Source: Vibrio variabilis (GTDB lineage: Bacteria; Pseudomonadota; Gammaproteobacteria; Enterobacterales; Vibrionaceae). From it: a stretch of DNA of 64,000 nt. The notes under the pieces were generated by a model. It was given only the letters and a program-made list of their open reading frames with translations. It was not told the origin of the DNA and searched no databases. Numbering within the stretch: position 1 is the first letter of the stretch; each line of letters begins with the position of its first letter. Position numbers and translations under genes: made by a program. The stretch is taken from positions 18,368 to 82,367 of the forward strand of contig NZ_JYJK01000002.1 in NCBI RefSeq assembly GCF_003263785.1, read 5' to 3'. Shown piece after piece: positions 63,770 to 64,000 of the stretch.

Positions 63770-63822
63770 AACACGGACACGAATGCCGTTTATTGCTGCG
63801 TTTGGTTAAGCTCTAAGAGCGT

Positions 63823-64000
63823 TTAGATTTTGCCTACTAGGTCTAGAGATGGCGCGAGTGTTTCTTCACCTTCTTTCCATTTCGCTGGGCAAACTTCACC
63901 TGGGTTAGCTGCTACGTATTGGGCTGCTTTCACTTTACGCATTAGGTCTTCTGCGTCACGGCCGATGCCTTCTGCAGTGATTTCCATTGCTTGGATTACG
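63823..64000 (-). CDS. ahpC: Alkyl hydroperoxide reductase subunit C, C-terminal part
   Basis: The gene continues beyond the right edge. The visible 58 residues read [46 protein letters not shown] and end DLVGKI. The resolving cysteine is in the GEVCPAKW motif typical of typical 2-Cys AhpC peroxiredoxins. It reduces hydrogen peroxide and organic peroxides with AhpF as reductase. Confidence 0.95.
   Translation of the reverse strand, partial: VIQAMEITAEGIGRDAEDLMRKVKAAQYVAANPGEVCPAKWKEGEETLAPSLDLVGKI

Overview
The window looks like a Vibrio chromosome, probably the second one. The evidence is a malT/malPQ-glgB maltodextrin block, a chromosomal Qnr-type pentapeptide protein, an M9 collagenase, a metalloprotease with a GlyGly-CTERM tail, and moderate GC coding sequence. 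This assignment is from family resemblance only. No rRNA, tRNA or CRISPR array was seen. A strong technical theme is that about 20 genes are each broken by a single missing (rarely extra) base, often in C, G, A or T runs, while the protein reads on in the neighbouring frame. I annotate these as one gene each and regard most breaks as probable sequence errors.

Layout. 1-2.8 kb: end of uxaC and a heparinase II/III-type lyase (uronate polysaccharide use). 2.9-10.3 kb: S66 peptidase, PAP2 lipoprotein phosphatase, old yellow enzyme with a LysR regulator, small membrane and periplasmic proteins. 10.3-11.4 kb: transposase remnant and a Phd/ParE-type toxin-antitoxin pair. 11.6-13 kb: VOC protein and TetR regulator. 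13-23.5 kb: glgB, malQ and malP on the minus strand with malT diverging, and CRP-like and MalT-like sites between them.

23.7-42.6 kb is the most coherent block: a hydroxyproline catabolic locus (deaminase, ornithine-cyclodeaminase-like reductase, FAD D-hydroxyproline dehydrogenase, 4-hydroxyproline epimerase, ketoglutarate semialdehyde dehydrogenase, GntR regulator, second HTH protein), followed after a short accessory stretch by oppABCDF and an Xaa-Pro aminopeptidase. A shared 17-bp semi-palindrome (ATTGTATAAAAT core) precedes each catabolic transcription unit, the regulator and oppA, and marks a probable GntR regulon. An M9 collagenase lies about 4 kb further on. Together these would cut collagen, import Hyp/Pro peptides, cleave them and oxidise hydroxyproline to 2-oxoglutarate.

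The accessory stretch at 31.2-34.9 kb holds an unknown secreted/membrane pair, a nitronate monooxygenase and a broken Tlde1-like peptidoglycan enzyme overlapping a small membrane protein (possible effector/immunity pair). At 43-46.4 kb is an AT-rich island with a WYL regulator, a possible PD-(D/E)XK-like protein, two orphan proteins and a cREC receiver-domain protein, with a repeated GACATTAGATGACG-type motif in its intergenic regions: the best candidate here for an undescribed system. 49-57 kb: lipoprotein, qnr, Bcr/CflA efflux, msrA, phosphoribosyltransferase, NmrA/LysR pair, hydratase, and a methyltransferase preceded by a short leader ORF. 57-64 kb: GlyGly-CTERM metzincin protease, multi-pass membrane protein, ahpF and the end of ahpC.
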